A stretch of DNA of 64,000 nucleotides from Castor canadensis (lineage: Eukaryota; Chordata; Mammalia; Rodentia; Castoridae): assembly GCF_047511655.1 (NCBI RefSeq), contig NC_133399.1, positions 5,769,333 to 5,833,332 of the forward strand, read 5' to 3'. The notes under the pieces were generated by a model. It was given only the letters and a program-made list of their open reading frames with translations. It was not told the DNA's origin and searched no databases. Both the position numbers and the translations under genes were made by a program. Within the stretch, counting starts at the first letter, position 1. Each line of letters opens with the position of its first letter. This document shows, piece after piece, positions 22,779 to 35,063 of the stretch.

Positions 22779-23628
22779 TGGAAAAAAATTTGGAGGCTAC
22801 TTAAAAAGCTAGACATGGATCTACCATTTGATCCAGTAATACCACTCTTGGGGATATACCCAAAAGACTGTGACACAGGTTACTTCAGAGGCACCTGCAC
22901 ACCCGTGTTTATTGCGGCACTATTCACAATAGCCAAGTTATGGAAACAGCCAAGATGCCCCACCACAATGGAATTCTATGCAGCCATGAAGAAGAACGAA
23001 ATGTTATCATTTGCTGGTAAATGGATGGAATTGGAGAACATCATTCTGAGTGAGGTTAGCCTGGCCCAAAAGACCAAAAATTGTATGTTCTCCCTCATAT
23101 GTGGACATTAGATCAAGGGCAAACACAACAAGGGGATTGAACTATGAGCACATGGTAAAAGCGAGAGCACACAAGGGAGGGGTGAGGATAGGTAAGACAC
23201 CTAAAATACTAGCTAGCATTTGTTGCCCTTAATGCAGAGAAACTAAAGCAGATACCTTAAAGCAACTGAGGCCAATAGGAAAAGGGAACAGGAACTAGAG
23301 AAAAGGTTAGATCAAAAAGAATTAACCTAGAAGGTAACACCCACGCACAGGAAATCAATGTGAGTCAATGCCCTGTATAGCTATCCTTATCTCAACCAGC
23401 AAAAACCCTTGTTCCTTCCTATTATTGCTTATACTCTCTCTACAACAAAATTAGAAATAAGGGCAAAATAGTTTCTGCTGGGTATTGAGGGGGTGGGGGG
23501 GAGAGGGAGGGGGCAGAGTGGGTGGTAAGGGAGGGGGTGGGGGCAGGGGGGAGAAATGAACCAAGCCTTGTATGCACATATGAATAATAAAAGAAAAATG
23601 AAAAAAAAAATAAAAATTAAAAAAAAAA
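22779..23628 (+). mobile_element. 5'-truncated LINE-1, about 850 bp
   Basis: It matches the last ~850 bp of the full-length L1 (from about 10,563): ORF2 C-terminus, the 3' UTR with its G-rich tract (23,480-23,552), and an A-rich tail. It has a 17-bp target-site duplication, AAAAGAGCAACAACCTC, at 22,762-22,778 and 23,629-23,645. An in-frame loss of 12 codons is visible near 22,960 ([12 protein letters not shown] versus RCPSTDEW...YTMEFYAAM in the full-length copy). The corresponding sites at about 43,951-43,966 and in the 54.2-kb copy carry no L1. Confidence 0.95.
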
Positions 23629-23645
23629 AAAAGAGCAACAACCTC

Positions 23646-26600
23646 AAACCCTAAACACCTCCCCAGATCTATTCTTCAACTTGGACACTAAATACGCATG
23701 CAATCCCTCTGCAGTGAGTTGGGCAAACACAGATACCTATAAATTTAGGGAATTACTACAGTCATAAATAAGTAGTGGATTATGTGAATAAATGTAGAAA
23801 CTGTTTCTTCCTTGGGAAAAAATTTCTCTGAAGACAGAAATGGCAACAGGCCTCTCTCTAGACAGAAGAATTGGCAGAACTACAATATTGCATTCCCATA
23901 ATGCTCCATTTACCATGAGACATAAAGAAACAGTACACTAAGCATAGTTTCTAAGAGAGCTCATTATCATGTATATAGTGCTCAAGTGTTAGCAGAAAGC
24001 AAGTTCCCACAGAATTAGTGTATCTCTGTAGTACAGCCAGAAGCTATGTGCTTGTCAATGGCTCTCATCAAACTGTAAATCTGAGCACACCTGCACATTA
24101 CTCTCCCTGGGGAATTCTTTCTGTCCCACTGCTGCCAGCCTAATGAACAAGTACTACTCACCTTGCCTGGAGGTAGTGAGAGTTCCCTGTTCAAGATACA
24201 TCTTCTCTGTATTTACAAGTTGGCTAATTTAGTAGTTCTACTTTTTATCCTACCTTGTCAACTCAGGACATGTATAAAGTTTAGATGTTGTTTTAACAAT
24301 TAACTTTGTGTACAACAAACACATGTATTTAATAAAAATGCACAAATGAATTTTGTTACATTGAACATTCATGTAGATGGGGAGATACTAGCAAAAAGCC
24401 CTTCCTTACCAATCCACTGGGTAACTTAAAGAAGACTCTGGCTCGAAGAGGGTGGATTAATAAATATCACTCTTTCTAGAACCTAACAAAGGGGCATTTA
24501 TGTAGGAATTATTCCTTCTTCTTAATATATTTAGACATTAGGTCTTCTCCATTAACACCCAGCAATATTAACTAAAATGCATGTAGAACAAAGGCTAGAC
24601 AACCTGATCCAACCTAACAGGCACAGAGCATATTCTCCACATACTTCTTTTGCCCCACCCCAACCTGCTGCCACACAGTGAACCATCAACATATTCTCTA
24701 AGACATAAAAATCATTCCCAAATACACCCATTCCTATGAAGACATCAAAAATACTTTATGGGCACTGAGTTAGCCCTCTATTTTACGTTATGCACTTCTA
24801 ATCATCTAGAACCACTAGATGTTCCTCAAAAGGACTCAAGGTTCCCACTATGCACACAGTAGCATATAATTTGAAAGGAAAAATCTGACTTAGTATCCTT
24901 CACATCTTTAGCAACTCAGTGATCAACTTTATATATCTGTAATGTTTCCAGAGGTTTTAATAATTTTGCTTCCTAAGCAGGTTTAAGAATGTCTTTCTTA
25001 GGACTCTTAATGCACAGTGTACTAACTCTACTTTTGTCATCACTGACAGCCTCTTTAACATCTAGAAATCAGACTAGATGTTGTATATTGGGAACCTCCT
25101 GTCTTGTATTTACACTATATACATAGAAAAATAAAACAAAATACATGGGCAGAAAGGATAATCAGTCTTGCTTTAACCAACACACACTGGTATGAATTCT
25201 TTTGTACTTTTTCACCCTCTCTCCCTGAGCCACCACAAATATTGTGTACAATACAGTCATCAAAGAATAGACAAAAACTCATCCTTTGTAGACTGATGTA
25301 CCCATTATATACAGATACAAGGAAGTAAAAGTATTCTGATAATATTACATTCAAAGACAATAATTTAAGTGTATGTAATATAGATACACATAAAATGAAA
25401 GTAATAACTATGACCATATAAAAATATAACAATATTTGTATAATCACAGATTATACATGTAAATATAGAAGACAAATGAATGTACTTTGGAATATCAAAG
25501 AAAAGAAATTCATGTGCAGTCATATGTAGAAGAAACTGTTGAGGTAATTCCTTCACCTGACGCATCTCTTTAGCCCTGGTCCTTGAAAAGCATGACGAAA
25601 AAAGATTTCTTTGAAATTTTACCAATAAGTTAATTATTTATTAATAAGGAAAAATAGTCCATCACAAACAAGGCATTATGTCAGTGTCATTCAAAAACTA
25701 TGAAGAAAATTATTTGTGCTTGCCCCCCAAAAAAACCTTAGGTATCCAAAAATTTTGGCTTCAAGAATAAAATGTCCTAGGAAAAGACAAGATTCTGAAA
25801 TGAGAGAAATGTGTATAAAAGTAGGTTAAGTTGTAGAAAGGATATATAGAAAGGAAGATCATGAATACTCCCATGAGTAAATTATAGGAAAGATATACAA
25901 GTAGCAAAAAATGGAAGAAATGGCTATACATGATGAGCCTGGGGGCTCTGTTTAGCCAGAAAGCTGAAAAGCCTATGAGAGAAGATGATCCTACTGCTGA
26001 CAATGTTGATATTCAGGAGAAGAATGAAGGTGATGGCTGAAAGAGTGGAAAAGAAGTCCACAGAATGAAAAGTGGTGTTGAAAATGACCTGTACATTGAT
26101 CTCCTCAAGTTCAGAATATCAGTTAAAAGACACTGGGGAAAAGAAAGGAATATTTCAACAACTATCCACATTATAACGAACTCATGAAGTGATGAAGCTA
26201 CAAGATTAAAGTTGTTCAAGGCAGTTAAGGAGTCCCATATCCTATCAAATGGCTCTGTTACTTTTAGGCCTGACTCTAGGCAGCAGTTAGTGTGGGAAGG
26301 ATGTCATAGAGCAGAATGATTCACATCATGGCAGGGAGCAAAAAGAGCAGAAGCACAGAAACCAACACCCCAATGAACTCCCTTGAAAGCCTGTCTCCAA
26401 AGGTCTGGAGACTCCTGCTGACTCCTACCTCTTACATGTTCCAAGTCCTTCCAGTAATCTCAACCAAGAGACCAAATCCATCACATATTGGCCTTTTGTG
26501 AATGCTGCTCCTAACCATGTGAGCTAGGAAGGAATGGAGAGAGGTTTGTGAATTACACATAGATTAACAGGAAATTTTGATTGTGTATGGATTTGTCATC

Positions 26601-27179
26601 AGAACTTTTATTGATGTTTGCTTATTGTGTTCTTTGCTAGTACTTGAAATGCTCTAATTTAGTAAACTTGATTTTTTAGTACTAATCAGCTTCTCTGTAT
26701 GCTGTCCCTTGCATGGTACTGATGCCTTGTTGAGGTTTTTTCCTACTTATTTCCTCATGTTATTTAAAACTGGACCTCAATCTTTCCCTCACACCTCAGC
26801 TCACTTCTCCTGCCCTGCCTGTTGTTATTCTTTAGCTCTTTCATTGTTCTATATACTGATGCTCTATTTCATTTGAAGCTCACTTGCTCATAATGTAAGA
26901 AAAATGATTGTTTCTATCAAAGTGTATGTCCTCCTCTTACCATATTAAAATTCCTCAGTTTGCAATCTTAGGTGACTTGCATTGTTTAAAGGGTTCCTGT
27001 TTCTTCTTCCACATTCTTGTACAGCTCCATTACTCATGAAAATTGCCCACCAAACCATATGCCCCAACTCATAACCCAAGTCTAACAGCCAACTGAGAGA
27101 GATTGTGAACTTTTGACCTGGACAAATCACAGATAAGGAGCAGTTAGAACTGCATCAGGGATTAAAGAGAAGCCACTGT
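23646..27179. other. Long stretch with no gene recognised
   Basis: Up to 23,790 it still belongs to block B1. From 23.8 to 26.5 kb I see AT-rich unique-looking sequence with no clear SINE, LTR or coding exon; the open frames are short and have no recognisable motifs. At 26,560-26,900 (block G1) it resembles 51,755-52,090 in direct orientation. Confidence 0.45.
26560..26900 (+). repeat. Duplicated block G1 (direct relative to 51.75-52.09 kb)
   Basis: Direct similarity with 51,755-52,090, for example TTGATGTTTGCTTATTGTG against GGATGTTTGCTTATTCTG, and the TTTTTTCCTACTTATTTCCT region against TTTTCCTACTTGTTCC. A shorter related piece occurs near 45,730-45,830. Confidence 0.55.
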
Positions 27180-28739
27180 TGTCCATTTTTGGCCCAAACA
27201 GGCCACTTTCTTTTTCCAAATTCATCCCAATCTCAAAACCTTCCAATGCTCTGGGACATGGTCCAAGGTTTCCCTATATCCAGGCCTCTGTTGATCTACA
27301 CTCCAGTCTCTCCCTCTCTCTGTTCTCCTCCTAAACAAAAATCACCCCCCCCCAGGTATTTCTGTGTTCCATTAAAAACCAGTTCCTGTGATTTCAATTC
27401 ATCTCTATGTCATCATTTTCTCTTCATTTCACAAGATTTAAAAAGTGCTTAAGTTGAAACCCTTCTCTGTAAATCTTTCTTAGCCATGATGGAGGTTGCT
27501 TTTACTCCTCTTATTCTATACCATGCTCCTGTTTCCTCTCCAAGACTGGCCTTCTGAGTGAGGACAACAGAGACAGAAATGGACAAGGAGAAATGGAAAG
27601 AAACATCTTGCTCAAGTCACACTGTCAGTTTTAATAGCCTGCTGAGGGACTCCCGTAGTCCTAGAACTGCAAACACAAAATGAAATGTAAATCTAAATGA
27701 CATGTGGCTGATGACCAGAGCTAATATTCTGTCCTGACCTCCTGTTCTTCCACCTAAAACTAAGCATCTAAATGTGCCTAAACACTCTAGCAATTTTTCT
27801 CCTTGAAGATTTGCTTTTGAGGTGGTATGTTTTCCCTTTATGGACCCATGGTGTTAGTGTCCTGTGCACACAGGCTAGAGGCACCAAACACAGAATTTCA
27901 GTTCTTTGCCTAAAAATGCCACATGTGTGTAAATTAAAATCACAAATTTCTAGGTTATGGCATTAGCTAAAAGGCAAAAGAAAAGGCTTTCTGAATTCTG
28001 CTTTGGATTCAATAAGGCATTTGGACTGTTTTCACCAGGCTTCTTACCTAAAATTAACTCTTCAAGAGTTAATTCATTCTATTTATTTTTTCCATGCTTT
28101 CTCACACCAATTTCAGCAGAGACATAATCCTTTTTGCCCAATCACAAGGCCTCCACCAAACACCAACCTTCAAATTTTGGTGAGTTTGCCCCTCCATTTG
28201 GGTGTCCCAAGAAGAGACTTTCATTAACAAATTTTGTTTAACTGATGAAATCATCAGAGTATACTGTTCACAGACAGTTTGGAGACAAGAGGGGAAACTT
28301 GTCACAATCCATATGGAGTCACCTGCAGCAGACCTCACAGAAGTTACTAAAGCCAAGTGGTTTTAAAGAAATGGTCTTACACAGGGTACTATCTAGGTCT
28401 TTACAGGCCCCTCTGTCAGAATGCAAATGCATATTTTTGCAAAGGCCTTCTACTTAAGTGAAGACAAATTATTTTTGCTGATTTGAAACTTGTCTTTTTA
28501 GTAGTCCATGCTTATGGAGTTATTTTCCCTTACACAGTCTTATTGAACTGGAAGTATTCTCACATTTTCTTATTCTGAATTTTACTAGATAAAGTTGTTT
28601 CTAGTTTTAGACTTAAATATCAAGTACTTATAACTTAGACTTAACTGCTTAATTAGGACATGATCCAGATAACAACTCTGGATACTCTACCAGATCAAGG
28701 GCTGAGATGCTGACCAACCAGGTCAACCTGTGTTTGGTA

Positions 28740-29275
28740 CCACTTGATATGCATGCCTTTGTCCTCTGCCCCCAGTTCTGTAGTTTACTTAAACCTATAA
28801 CAAGTGTCTGTACCAAAATCCCACAGTTTTTTCCTCTAATGATGATGGCAATTGACTCATGTGCATTTAACTGAATATCTCACTTTATCTCCCAAAGCCT
28901 GCACTTGTTCACACAAGTTGCCACTCAAAAACTTGTCCAATGAATTCTGTTTTGATGTCATTGCTGCTTTAGGTCAAGCAGGCCAGGATCATCCAGAATC
29001 ATTCATGATGCCTCTAAGAGATTGGTAAAGTGCTGCCAATCTCCAACAACAAACAACTGCCGGCTGGGAATTATGGTCTTCCTTGGCTAAGGGGATACCA
29101 TGCATTCTCCCTCTGCTGGGTCCCCTTTCTTTTTCCCATTGGGAACATGCCTTCTTCTAAGCCTTTCTCAGTTTGTTTCCCAGAGGCTCTAGGCTTTTGT
29201 CCACAATAAACCTTGTGCTGGCATAAGAAGTGACTCCCCACTTATCCATTCTGTGTCATTCTTTCATGTCTAACA
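28740..29275 (+). mobile_element. ERV LTR, plus strand (paralog of 2,963-3,500)
   Basis: CCACAATAAACCTTGTGCTGG (poly(A) signal and R) is followed by a short U5 ending CATGTCTAACA at 29,275. The 5' edge is uncertain. The related fragment at 52.5 kb continues past this point without an LTR. Confidence 0.5.
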
Positions 29276-29562
29276 TATCCATTTTCCAATTTTTTAACAT
29301 TGCTTTCATTATGTAATCTAAGTTCAAAGCATCTGTCTTTTTTTCTCCTGACTAGAGAATTCTGGCTAACATTTACAAAATTAAGACACTGGTGATATAT
29401 TCTGTGAATTTTATACAGTTTTCTTTCTTTGCTGGCTGCATATTTTCAATCATTTTCTCTTCTTGCTGATTCTTGGTCTTCTTTCATTAGTTCACAATTG
29501 AACAACTACAGTGTTGGCTTCATTGAACTTGTTTTACATACATCTTCATAATTTCTTTTGTG

Positions 29563-29750
29563 TCTGTGTGTGGTACTCGGGGCTTCAACTAAGGGTGTAC
29601 ACCTTGAACCTCTCCAGCAGCCCTTTTTGTGTTATGTATTTTAGAGATAGTGTCTCAGGAACTGTTTACCTTTCCTGGCTTTGAACCACAATCCTCCCAA
29701 AATTTACCTCTTGCGTAGCTGGGATTGGAGGCATGAGACACTGATGCCTG
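29563..29750 (-). mobile_element. Composite SINE, minus strand (paralog of 2,470-2,662)
   Basis: GGTACTCGGGGCTTCAACTA, AGCAGCCCTTTTTGTG and CACAATCCTCCCAAAATTTA mark the element. The flanks CTTCATAATTTC and CTTCATCATTTCC look like a diverged target-site duplication. The site is unoccupied at about 52,805-52,820. Confidence 0.8.
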
Positions 29751-30049
29751 ATACTTCTTCATCATTTCCATATAATCCTTGTGATGACTGCTGAGTCTTT
29801 ATAGATAGTATCTTCTTCATACATTGTTTCACATTTTCCTTTTTCTACATCATAGTTCCCTACAACCTTTGATTCTATCTTACACATTTTCCAGAAGGTC
29901 TTTGTAAAAGGATTCCTCTGCCTGAGATTTTTCATGAGTCAATATTGTCTATTGAAGAGCCATATTTTTCTGTCTCTCCACTTTTCTTGTGATTCCTTTT
30001 CATTGTTTGGGGAGAATCAATCAGTCCTAGTCAATCCTAGGCATGTCAA

Positions 30050-30595
30050 TCCTAGTGATAAAGGTGTTGGGTGTGGACAGAGTTCTTGTTCAAGATCAAA
30101 GGGTGACTGATTCAACAAGGTGTAGATACAAAGCCATAGGTCTTTATTAAAGAAAGAAAGCATAAAGATCCTACAAGGGAGGGAATGGAGGAAAATGATC
30201 CAAAATATAGCAGGTGGGCTTGGTAAGGGCATTTATACTACTTTTTGGGCAATTTGTGGAGTGGAAACACAATGAGTCTTTCTGATAGGTGAATGTTTGC
30301 ATGGGTGTTCTTGACATGTAGATTATGAAAAAAATCTCTTTGGTGGGTTTGGTCACAAAGATTTGGCCCTAAGGGCATCCTTTAGAGGTGACTCCCTCCT
30401 ACATTTCTATATTTGTTTCTTAAGGATGTGTGTTGCCATGGCTGCTCTTGGGTGTTGTTTCAGTGTGACTCCCTTCTCTATTCTGTATCACCTGTGAAAG
30501 ATGTTTGTGTTGTGATGCCCTCTTCTGGCTAGCCTTTGATCTGTGCTTCTTTAGTCCCCACCTTATCTGCCTATCACAATCTAATTCCTGTCACT
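30050..30595 (-). mobile_element. LTR fragment, minus strand (paralog of 1,655-2,175)
   Basis: Inverted partner of the LTR in A1. The reversed poly(A) signal GGTCTTTATTAAAG lies near 30,140. The reversed start (CTGCCTATCACA) lies near 30,575. Confidence 0.5.
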
Positions 30596-32280
30596 AGATT
30601 GAGACATAGCACTTGTGGTTCACTGTATCTCATGTTGAGGTAATGATAGTAGAGAACATTTGCCACTTCCCCTTGAACTTTTGGTTGTAGAAATTTCCAC
30701 AGTGGTGACATTGGGGAATCTATTTTTCTCCAAGACAGATCTTGTGCAAAAATTTAAAATTTCAAAATGATTAATTCCCCCACTCAACATCCAGTATCAA
30801 AAGTAGAAAGGATTCTTCTGAATGTCATTGGGACATCTTGGTAGGGTTTATATAGGTGAACCTAACAAATTTGTACGTTCTGCTAAAGCCAGTCCCATGG
30901 AGATTTTGGCTTTCACACTTGCCTATACTCTGCCTTCAGCCTTTCTTCACTGACACTTTAGACTTCTGACCTTTGTTCTTACAGATTTCTGGTGAAGGAA
31001 GTTATTGCTTCTCTGGAGACCTTCTTTTGCCTTCAATTCATACACAATGCCCATTGTCAATTCATCTTAATTCTTGGAGTCTGAAAGCATTGATTTAAAG
31101 TTTCTTGTCTTTTTTCTTCTGTGTCTGGGGATGTATCCCACTATGTCCTTCTATGCAGAATTCTGAAGAAGTGTGTGACTCAGTTTTGGTCATAATGATG
31201 AGCATGTATTCCCCTCAATGACCCTACCCATAATGAACAATGTGGAGAGCAGCCTCAGAAATGCAATGAGAACTCCAGTAGTCCTCCTGACTGCACATCT
31301 GCCCCTGGGAGTAAATTTTCACCAGAGATTCCCCATTCATTTCAGTATAGTATCTTAGACGGTCTATTTTCCTTACTGCCTTAAGGTAGTTGCTACCTGC
31401 ACAAGTGGCCTAAACAGGTGTCTATGAACATTCAGTTATATACAAATATACCTTTAAGTGTCCTTTTCATTTTTTATTGCTCTATTGGTATCAGTATACA
31501 TTAGTTGTGAATATGATATTTGGAGGACTAATGAAATCTAACTCAGTATTAGAGACCGTGCTTTATTGTGCACAGTTATTTCTCTATTAATCATGTCAGA
31601 AAAGAATGGAGAAGTATGTGAGTGAATGAACTTGAGTTGAATATATATTCCTTTTGTTCCTCCTGACTAATAGGAAATATGTAATGCATTCCTGTGTTAC
31701 CAAATTTATACCCAGCACATTTATGATGTCATACATTTTAAGATGTTAATAATTTCAAGTAATAATACAAGTTATCCTTGCTCCTCATTTCATCAGGGTT
31801 CCCTGAGTTCCCATGCCTTTTTAAATGTTCTCACACTCTGTGTAAGAGAAGGGAAAAACATAACCAAAATGAAATATGCAAAAATCTTTTATTCCCAAAC
31901 TCACAAATTGTTGGAGAACCCATGTCAAAAGGCATCAACTGAGTTACAGACCAAAAATGAGAGTATCCTCACCCTGTATTTCATAGGACAGTGAAGATGA
32001 TGAAATCATGGCTGCTGTTGTGAGACTGTCATGGCTAAGAAGCAGGAACTCTCTGATGATGACTAATCAAGAAGTTAGGAAGCCTGATGGCTGAGAACCA
32101 TTGCTTACCTGTTAATAAGGAATCACATGCTAGATTGCCAATACTAACAAAATGCCTGTGACATACAGCAAGGCATTGCTGACCAGAAACCCCTGGAGAC
32201 TTTCAAAAATTAACAGCATTTGTCTGACTATCCAAGGACAAAATCTCCCCCAAACCAGCCTCTAGGGCAAATTGATGACA

Positions 32281-32460
32281 TTTTTTTTTGGCATACTGGG
32301 ATTTGAACTCAGGTCCTCTTGCCTAGGCAGGTGCTCTACCAGTTGAGCCAATCCACCAACCCTGTTTGTGTTCGGTGTCTTCATGATAGGGTTTCGAGAA
32401 CTAGTTGTCCAATCTAGATTCAAACTGCAATGAGACTGATCTCTGCCTCCTGAGTATCTA
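32281..32460 (-). mobile_element. Composite SINE, minus strand
   Basis: A T-run is followed by ACTGGGATTTGAACTCAGGT, CCTAGGCAGGTGCTCTACCA and, in the B1-like half, CTGATCTCTGCCTCCTGAGT. A truncated partner lies at 63,766-63,870 in A3. Confidence 0.85.
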
Positions 32461-32481
32461 TTTTTAACCAGAAAAAAAGGC

Positions 32482-32903
32482 ATGTTTGACTGAAATGCAT
32501 GTAGAGATTGGTGAGGAGTCAGAGACCGAAAGCAGCCTCAGAGATTGCTCAATACATGTGCATATGCTTTATGGGGGAGAATAAATCTTTGGAGATAGTC
32601 CCCAGCAAGATTGCTGGAGCCCACAGCTGCTTGCAGACTAGAGATAGAGATAGGAATGTAATGGGACAAGTTCCAGGAAAAAGGGAGTCCCAGGAAAGTC
32701 ACTGGACAGGAATATCCTCCATCAGCCCTCTAACACTCCCAAGGTAATGGGGTCTTTCGATGAAGCTGGGTTGGAAATTTCTAGTAAATGGCTAATGGTG
32801 AATGTTTGTTATTCTTCAGGGCTGGGTGTAGAGTTTTCAGGAAGCCACTGTGATGAGGAAGGGTCCAGTCCTCATGTGGCTTCCCTATGTTCACCCTAAC
32901 AAT
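32482..32903 (-). mobile_element. ERV LTR, minus strand
   Basis: It runs TGTTTGACTGAAATGC to TTCACCCTAACA on the plus strand, so on the minus strand it begins TGTTAGGGTGAACATAGGG. The partner at 63,312-63,747 in A3 is in opposite orientation. Its 5' part resembles the LTR at 13,907-14,263. Confidence 0.65.
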
Positions 32904-32949
32904 TAGGATTATTGGCTTGAGCTACCAGCATCTAGCTCACACTATGAGA

Positions 32950-33225
32950 GTTAATGACACATAAACTAGTTTTCCAGGAACGACCATCCACATGTGCACA
33001 CAAAACAGTAAAAGCTTGATTTCTCAAGATCCTCAGTGCAATATTCCCACTGAAAGTTTTCCCAGCATCCTGCTAGAGTGTGCACCTTTGATTTTCTTTT
33101 CTTTGCATCACATAAATGAACCTTTCCAACTCTCATATCAGACAGCAGCAGCACTACCGTGTGTTCAGTTGCCCACTGCTTCCCAAATAAAGCTCTCTTG
33201 TCCTATTTTCTTTTCTTGGTAAATT
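32950..33225 (+). mobile_element. Probable LTR 3' part, plus strand
   Basis: CCCAAATAAAGCTCTCTTGTCC (poly(A) signal) is followed by a T-rich U5. The adjoining AGTGGCACCAAGAATCC resembles a primer-binding-site region. It is shared with A3 (about 62,985-63,290, inverted). Confidence 0.4.
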
Positions 33226-34240
33226 CTTTTACCAAGAAGTGGCACCAAGAATCCCCATCACTCTCCTTATATGCCTCTATCTTGGGTAGAAGTGTGACCA
33301 CATGTGCTGTTTGCTGATGACATTCCTTCATGTTCCTGTAAGCAGTTTCTGTTAGCATTTTGTTTAAGCATTGTTCTTAAGAAAATAATTTGGCTACCTT
33401 TTCTGTCCTACTTGTGGTGTTTTTCTATCAACCAAAAGGTGTGGTTTGTGCGCATCACTGACTTTGTTTACTCTGAGTTGTCCTGGCTCTCAAAACAAGT
33501 AAGGCATAACCAAAGCTGTCCATCTGCTTATCCTAGCTTTGATCACCTAGAAATGTTTCATCATGGGACTGGGAAGCCCTATGGAGTGATGCAGTGACCA
33601 ACATTGCAAACCATGGTATCATTAACTCTCAAGTTTTATGACTTTCAACACCTCACTTTCACAAATAATCATTTCCAACTGTTCATTCCCCCATCCCACA
33701 TCTCAGTGAACTTCTCTACTGCTTATTCAAGTGGGAAGAGATTTCCTTTACCCATTGTGCATCTGACTACTTTCCCAGCCACCACATGGAGCTCTGTACT
33801 TAATGTTACTGAAGTCCTTCACCCTATAGCTAGACCAGCACTCCAGGTCAGCAGTCACTAAACCAGCACGTGACATTGCTGGACAATGCAGCAAAATTTC
33901 ACTTCTAACATGTTCTCCCACAATTGTACTATAAATCAGTGCAAAAAGAACAAAATTTCTCCTAGACAATTAGTTATGAAGACTGCAGGTGTCCTCATAC
34001 TAAATTTTCTGCATATTGGAACAGTGTTTGTTGTCATTCCTGATGTTCTTATTTCTTTCCTCTCAGGTGCTATCCTTTGCCACACAGCAGAGTACTTTTT
34101 CTCCCTCAGTGTGCATTATGACATATCCATTTTTTTTCTAATTTTGTCTGTTTTCTACGAAACTACAGTGCCTGTTTTCTGATGTTCTTTCTTTTATAAG
34201 GGTGTCTTCTGTCACTGTAAGTTCCCCATGCTTATGCTTT

Positions 34241-34263
34241 CATTCTCTCTCTCTCTCTCTCTC
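34241..34263. repeat. (CT)n microsatellite
   Basis: About 11 CT units in a row near 34,241-34,263. Confidence 0.85.
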
Positions 34264-34980
34264 CTGATTGCATTTTCTAATATGTAGTTGGTTCTGTTGA
34301 CTACTGATTCTCCAAGCCTTCCCACCATCACCCAGCATGAAAGCTTGGGGCTCACCATATTCTTCCTTTATGCCTCAGAAATAGTGGAGAAAGGTCATGC
34401 CACCAGTCAACCATCTTCATATTTATTAAGGACTCTCAAGTAGTTACACTTACAATTGATCTGTAATTTTCTACTTTGTATAGTATGCTGTCCACTACTC
34501 AACATTCAGGGCCTTCTCATCATTGCCTGCTTTGAAAGAAAACACCTCACCACCTTTCTGTTGCTATGTTTCAGAGGTAGTAATAAGTCACTGGTGCTAC
34601 TACTCCAGTCCACCATCTTCACATTTTTTAATGACTTGTGTAGATACTGATCCCTTCCTTCAATCTCACTGACATAATCTGTGTTTTATGTATTATTGAT
34701 ATGATATGGTTTCATTTGTTTCCTTTCTCATTCTGTCTCTATTAGTAATTTCTCTTTATAGTTATGATGGGATCACATAAAATATATTATGGCTTTTCAA
34801 TATTTAACAAACAAAATTTTACCTATATTTGACTATGAAGACAATTTATATGTATTTTCTTCCCACTCCATATTCAATATTATTCATGTCATACTCTACA
34901 TTACTCTGTATTTTATATCCATTTTAAAATATTGTATGCTATCTTTTTGTAATGCTTATTTCTCACTGTAGTTTAAAAAA

Positions 34981-35063
34981 TTTTTGTAGTACTGAGATTT
35001 GAACTCAGGGACTCACATTTGCTAGGCAGTCACCCTGCCACTTGAGCCATTCCACTAGTCCTG
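34981..35063 (-). mobile_element. ID/tRNA-like SINE half, minus strand
   Basis: AGTACTGAGATTTGAACTCA, then TGCTAGGCAGTCACCCTGCC and ACTTGAGCCATTCCACTAG, match the tRNA-like half without a B1-like part. Confidence 0.75.

Larger units (their letters stand above)
19560..23790 (+). repeat. Duplicated block B1 (inverted relative to 43.81-46.33 kb)
   Basis: Inverted homology with 43,810-46,330 is clear at several points: 19,590-19,750 with about 46,140-46,300, 20,820-21,200 with 45,630-45,970, 21,220-21,640 with 45,080-45,480, 22,080-22,740 with 43,980-44,600, and 23,646-23,790 with 43,810-43,950. The copies share a SINE (21,668-21,885 and 44,856-45,081). This copy alone has the truncated L1 at 22.8 kb, and it has about 900 bp around the U6 pseudogene with no counterpart. 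No host gene is visible. Confidence 0.75.
27180..33500 (-). repeat. Duplicated block A2 (inverted relative to A1 and A3)
   Basis: Reverse-complement homology covers 1-3,990 and 12,060-13,125 on one side (with 27,180-32,255), and 62,740-64,000 on the other (with about 32,160-33,500). It therefore bridges the two ends of the window. It carries the partners of both A1 LTRs and the A1 SINE, plus an LTR (32,482) and a SINE (32,281) shared with A3. No host gene is recognised. Confidence 0.75.

Noticed and set aside
33886..34182. 98-codon plus-strand frame resembling a membrane receptor fragment
   Set aside because: It is hydrophobic, but no vomeronasal, taste or olfactory receptor motif can be seen.
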